64,000 bases of DNA from Cyphellophora europaea CBS 101466 (lineage: Eukaryota; Ascomycota; Eurotiomycetes; Chaetothyriales; Cyphellophoraceae). Both the position numbers and the translations under genes were made by a program. The stretch is taken from the NCBI RefSeq assembly GCF_000365145.1, contig NW_008481808.1, positions 3,224,001-3,288,000 of the forward strand, given 5' to 3'. The notes below the pieces were generated by a model, which did no database searches, had not been told where the DNA came from, and saw only the letters and a program-made list of their open reading frames with translations. Shown one piece after another: positions 59,748 to 64,000 of the stretch (the stretch's first letter is position 1; the number at the start of each line of letters is the position of its first letter).

Positions 59748-62700
59748 TCACCTGGACCAAATGAGAACAATGCCATCAAAATCCTCCATAGACGGCTCTC
59801 TTGTCATGTCTCGCCCCGGACGTCGGGTGTTGAGTAACTTAGTAGCCTCTTTCCACTCCTCTGTGCTTCTCTCCTGATTGCCAATGGACGAGTGAAAAGC
59901 TGCGGATTTTGCAAGCGCGCGACAGTACTCAGGCTCATATTGTTTCCTGCCGCCGAACGTCTTTATCGCTTCCTGAAACGACACGCTTGATCACATATCA
60001 GCAACGTTCTCTACATCCAGAATGGAGGGTCTTGACTTACTTGGCTGCTTCGTACTCATAGAGCCTGTTTGCGTGTTCCGCCATCTTCAGGTACGCCGTG
60101 CCGGTACGATGGAAGTGCTTGCCGCGAGTATCGAACAAGATATCCAATGCCTGTCTGTGGCAATTGTATGCTTCATCAGTAAGCTGAAGATCTTCGTAGA
60201 CATTTCCCAGGGCGTAGTATGCAAAGCCTTGCCTGTGCAACTTGTTAGGCAGTTCAAACAGGAGACACGTGGTTTGACAACACTCGACATACTTGAACGT
60301 CCGTGGCTTTGGCCCGTAGAACTTGATACCCCAATCAATGGTTTCCTGAAGCAAAGGCACCGCCTCATCAGAGCGCCCAAGCGCTGACAAGCACAGAGCC
60401 ATTTGTATGGTGGAAAAATAGGGCCAGTATGTCCCGTCGAGGAACTCCTGGTCCTTGAACTGGATGGCTCTGGCTGATTTGCAGTTTTCTATGCCCTCCT
60501 CGAACAGACCGTTAAGCATCTGAGCATTTCCGAGCTCGCTGTACGCGAGTGCGCCATACAGCGACGGTTTTGACCTATCCTTCTCCAGATTCAGCCGAAC
60601 ATCGTAATGTCGCTTTGCATACTCGAGCGCAGCAGCTGGTTCGTTAGTCTCAGACAATGCATCGCCGATACAGAACAAGCAGTCCGCTAGTAGCTCTTCC
60701 ATTTTGTCCGGATAGGTTTCACAGATTCTGAGCGCGGTCTTGAACATCTCCAATGACTCGTCGAAATTGCCTCGCTCGGTCAAGTACCTAATGAAACCAA
60801 TTAGATATAGGTCGAACAATGAGTTGCAGTCTCTTACCACCCGCCTTGCTGTAAGAGTTCGCAAAGCTTCCGCATTGTTTGGAAGTCCATGCTGAAAGAG
60901 TTGTTTTGATTGTACAATACCTGCAGTTTCGCGATGTGCGGCGCAACAGTCTCAAAGTCGTTGAACAATTCCGGATCGTGAGTATATCGATCTTCTGGGT
61001 ATGGCCATTTTGCCGCAAGTACATCGATCACAAGGCTGATCATGGTCCCAAGCCTTCCTGTTGGAAAATGGAATATAGCAGCCTCTTGGACTAGTCGATG
61101 AATAGTGAGACGCCCGGCTGTTTTGTCTCTCTGGATCAATGAAGCTTTCAGAAGGTCGGTTCGCGCGTCCAAGTAGTCGGCCTCATCGGTGAAGAAATGA
61201 GGTGACTTGACGGCTGAAATAGCGTGTACGATCAGCTCCTCATCTACACGATCCGGGTCAAGCAACGCTAAGAACCCTAGGAGATCAAGGGCACGCGCAC
61301 TGAAGTCTTGCGGGGACCAGACTGTAGACATGTTGTGCCCGTACGCATCTTGTAGCAAAGGTAAGCCGGGCTCATAGAGGTCCTTGATAGCTTTGCTGGC
61401 TGGATATGCCCTCAAGAACTCCGAAAATGTAAGGTCTCTTCGCCTCAGCATCGCTGCGACGAGTTTGAGAGCCAAAGGATACCCGAGAAAGCGCCGGGAT
61501 ATTTCTTTGGTTGCAGAAAAGTCTGCGCTTTCGTCCTTTTCGTGCGTCACTTGCTGCAGCAAGGCAGCACCTTCATCGTCGGCTAGACCTCCAAGGGTCG
61601 TACCGTTTGGCGCATCAAGATGCCTCTGTGTTACAGAGTCACGGCTGGTCACAAGAACTGAGCCGGAACCTGCAGACGGCCAATAGTCCGTCAGCAAACG
61701 TGGATCGTCTGCATTGTCAAATACCAGAAGCCACCTCACGGGGTCTTTCTCTTCCACGTCTTGCCCCTCGCCTGCGTCAGGCCCCGGTTTGATGCTACGT
61801 TTGGGGTCTGAAAGCCATTTGAGAACATTCATTCGTGCGACGCCCCGGTCAATAGCTTCTTCCGTGGTGATTAGGCCAAGCTTAGTGGCAATCTGCGAGA
61901 ACCTCTCAGCCAGCTTCGCCGTAGTTGAGGCATTCACCAAAAAGACCGCGTCGAAGAGATGCTGTCGCGTAAATGCATATTCAGTGGCAATCTCTGTCTT
62001 GCCTGACCCTCCCATACCGCAAAGCACGAATGTAGATAACGGTGCGAACGGGGCCAATCTCCTTACATCCTGGTTTTCTGGGAGGAGAGCCTGGTCGATC
62101 TCCCGCATCAGTTCCTGACGGCCTTTGAACGCAGGGTTCCGGGTCCACGAGTCCAGCAAGTAACAAGGCAGTAAAACGGGGTTTCCGTCCTCGACAACAT
62201 CAAGCGCAGGCGGAACAGGCTCGAAACTGGCTGAGAGGTGCTCGGTAGATCCCGAGCCTCGTGTGGCTTGACCGGATCGCACCGGCAGATTGTGCTGCCA
62301 GTCGGTCGCTGGACAGTATTAGCTCCTTGTGAGCAGAGGCGAAGCAGTCTTTACCTTCCGCGATCTCGATGACAGAACTTGTGCTGACCCACGGGTTCTC
62401 AAACCCGCTGGAGCCGTCTTCCTGGACTGTTTTCTATCAGTATTCATACACAATCACCCAGAGGCTGCTGCAAGCGGAAGGCTACCTTCGTTTCGGCTTG
62501 CGAAATGGTCCTTTTTGGTAAGGGCGTCTCTGACCATCGTCCTCAAAGCTTGGAGTGCCTCCTGGCTGTTTGAGAGGTCGCAAATAAGCCTGTGGTCCGC
62601 TGCTGCGCCCAACAGGATCTCGCGCCGAGCACCTATTTCGGCAAAGAGCCGATCAACCAGCTGTTATCGCTTGTCAGCAGTTCCAGCAGTTTCAGCAGGT

Positions 62701-63574
62701 TCCTTCACGGTCTAGAAACTTACGACTTCAGCCGTGGCTTTGAAAACATGATCCCGGATCTTGGTTTTGCTCTCCTCGAAGACCGACATGATACGCATAT
62801 CATCACCAATGTCACCGCCGACCTCGTTGAAGCGCGAACAAACACTTGACAGAAAGGCACTCGAGTGCTTTTCTGCCGAACATAGTACTTTTGTGCTCAA
62901 TTTGAGCATTCGAAGTATCAAATTCAGTTTTGGCTTGGAACGATCTGTGTCACTCGAATGAGGCGTGCCTAAGAAGCAGGCACCAGATAGGACCGGCATC
63001 CATCTGTTCCATTTGACATCATAGTAGTATTTGTAAATCGTGCTCAGCATCTGGAACATGGTTAGTCTGTTCGCTTAGGGGTCTTGGTGTTCTCACATCC
63101 TTTACTACAAGACCTCCCAGCCCGTGGCTGATGAATACGAGTGGGAGTTCCAATAACTGAGGCAAGTCTTAGCCGCCGCTCGTATGTCTTGACAAACATT
63201 CCACATACTTGCCAGGGCACGGCGTGTAGCCTCATGCTTTCGATGAGTTCGAGGGCACTACGCTCGAGAAATGGCCAAAGATCATCCTGAGTCGGACATG
63301 CCATGTCGAACAACAAGATTTGTGCCGTAGAACAGGACGAGAGGAGGCTGTTGAGCCACCTCCATGCTTTGGGTAGCCGACTGGGAGTGTCTGGCAGTTT
63401 GACGCCGAATTCTGGGACCACGATAATGCTTCCAGCGTCAGGTTTAGAACTACAGGTATAGCAGCTATAGACTCACTTCACAGTCGCCTCCGGGCTGTCG
63501 GAGGTTTGAAATCTATGCAGTCTGCCGCTGCTCAATTTCCATTGCGCGGCCAGGCCTTTGGCCAGTAGAGACAT
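59748..63574 (-). CDS. NLR-like receptor: alpha/beta hydrolase, NB-ARC, TPR
   Basis: Nine exons: 63477-63574, 63209-63449, 63097-63156, 62724-63050, 62486-62660, 62355-62417, 60838-62308, 60041-60787 and 59748-59985, giving 1139 aa. Residues 1-300 look like the SesB-type alpha/beta-hydrolase head: IIVVPEFGVKLP, then LPLVFISHGLGGLVVKD (residues 117-133), then WMPVLSGACFLGTPHSSDTD. The elbow reads S-H-G-L-G-G, with Gly in place of the nucleophile Ser. The NB-ARC part has the P-loop GMGGSGKT (419-426) and Walker B WLLVFDNADD (about 514). TPR-like repeats fill the last 300 residues (YLTERGNFDESLEMFKTALR and later). By family such receptors detect a ligand by the repeats and signal through the head, in fungal non-self or defence responses. 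Confidence 0.86.
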
Positions 63575-64000
63575 GATTTGCCTAGCTTCCCGGTCTTGCA
63601 GAGATGCAACGGGCGGCAGATAGGCTCGAGAAAGGATTGTCGAGGTTTCCTGTGGCTGCTACAGAAATGTACACGCGCGGACCAGGCGCTGACCTTTCTC
63701 TTCCCACTGTGCCTTCAGGTAACGAAGTTGAACGTTACATGCGGACGTGACCGTATTCAAATGACGAGGTTACAGGTGGCTTTTGCGGACTGAATGCGCC
63801 GGAGGACTCCGGTGTGATGAGAGGCTTGGCTTTGCTGTGACAGACAAGGTTCTTGCATTTTCGAGGCCACGAATCCAGGGTCGGGGCGATTGCTTCACCC
63901 ACGCCCCGCGAATTGACCCTAACCGGTGAGGTTCCAGGCCGCCCACGACCAAGGTGCAACGCAAGGGATGCCGCAGTATGCAAAATCCCTCACCGTAGTC
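63575..64000. other. upstream region of the NLR, window edge
   Basis: About 425 bp with no gene recognised. It probably holds the NLR promoter. Confidence 0.5.

Noticed and set aside
1..64000. CRISPR arrays, transposon ends, rRNA genes
   Set aside because: None seen: no spaced direct repeats of CRISPR type, no transposase or reverse transcriptase motifs, no rRNA signatures.

Overview
This window looks like nuclear DNA of a filamentous ascomycete (Pezizomycotina, probably Dothideomycetes; the class is my inference). The reasons are: genes cut by introns of about 45-200 nt (mostly 45-75) with GTRNGT donors and CTAAC/CTGAC-like branch sites; no operons; and a set of typical fungal families (class I hydrophobin, Clr5, HET, Dlt1, branchpoint-bridging protein, AsaB-like oxidoreductase, NB-ARC/TPR receptor). 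I rebuilt exon structures by hand by joining frames across GT-AG introns and checking that the coding sum was a multiple of three.

Layout. 0-6 kb: a PfkB sugar kinase, an Asterix-type ER chaperone subunit with three tiny exons, eIF1, and a Clr5-domain protein on the minus strand. 6.5-9.7 kb: a hydrophobin, then a long gap, then a multi-pass membrane protein of unknown start. 10-13.2 kb: a housekeeping pair, the splicing factor BBP/SF1 and a Mix17/CHCHD2-type mitochondrial twin-CX9C protein. 13.9-18.9 kb: a gene remnant with one stop, a hemerythrin-like protein with no ATG in its first exon, and two unknown proteins. 19.6-27 kb: a DmpA-type aminopeptidase, a nor-1-like short-chain reductase, a large HET protein and Dlt1. 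28-31.8 kb: a cupin, peptidyl-tRNA hydrolase 2, and an F-box-like gene whose frame continues past a stop into an acidic 18-bp minisatellite that holds the window's only assembly gap. 32.5-42 kb: a secreted Ser/Thr-rich protein, a CHRD protein, an NmrA/isoflavone-reductase-like enzyme, a HhH-GPD DNA glycosylase and a receptor-like protein with three Cys-rich modules. 43.6-50.2 kb: a Nif1/Dsf2-like SEL1 protein, a FAR-17a/AIG1-like membrane protein and a GNAT acetyltransferase. 52.5-63.6 kb: an AsaB-like enzyme, a small protein split by an in-frame TGA, an M20 peptidase, a CorA-like protein, an SDR, and an NLR with alpha/beta-hydrolase, NB-ARC and TPR parts.

The genes do not form one pathway. 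Housekeeping genes are interspersed with accessory genes, and several long gaps (38.8-40.6, 42.0-43.6, 45.8-47.4 and 50.2-52.5 kb) hold nothing I recognise. The two most notable themes are the NLR/CorA-like/HET set, which suggests non-self recognition functions, and four loci where an otherwise good coding frame is broken by exactly one event (a stop or a missing start). Those four could be recent decay, stop-codon readthrough, unusual splicing or sequence error; the sequence alone does not decide.
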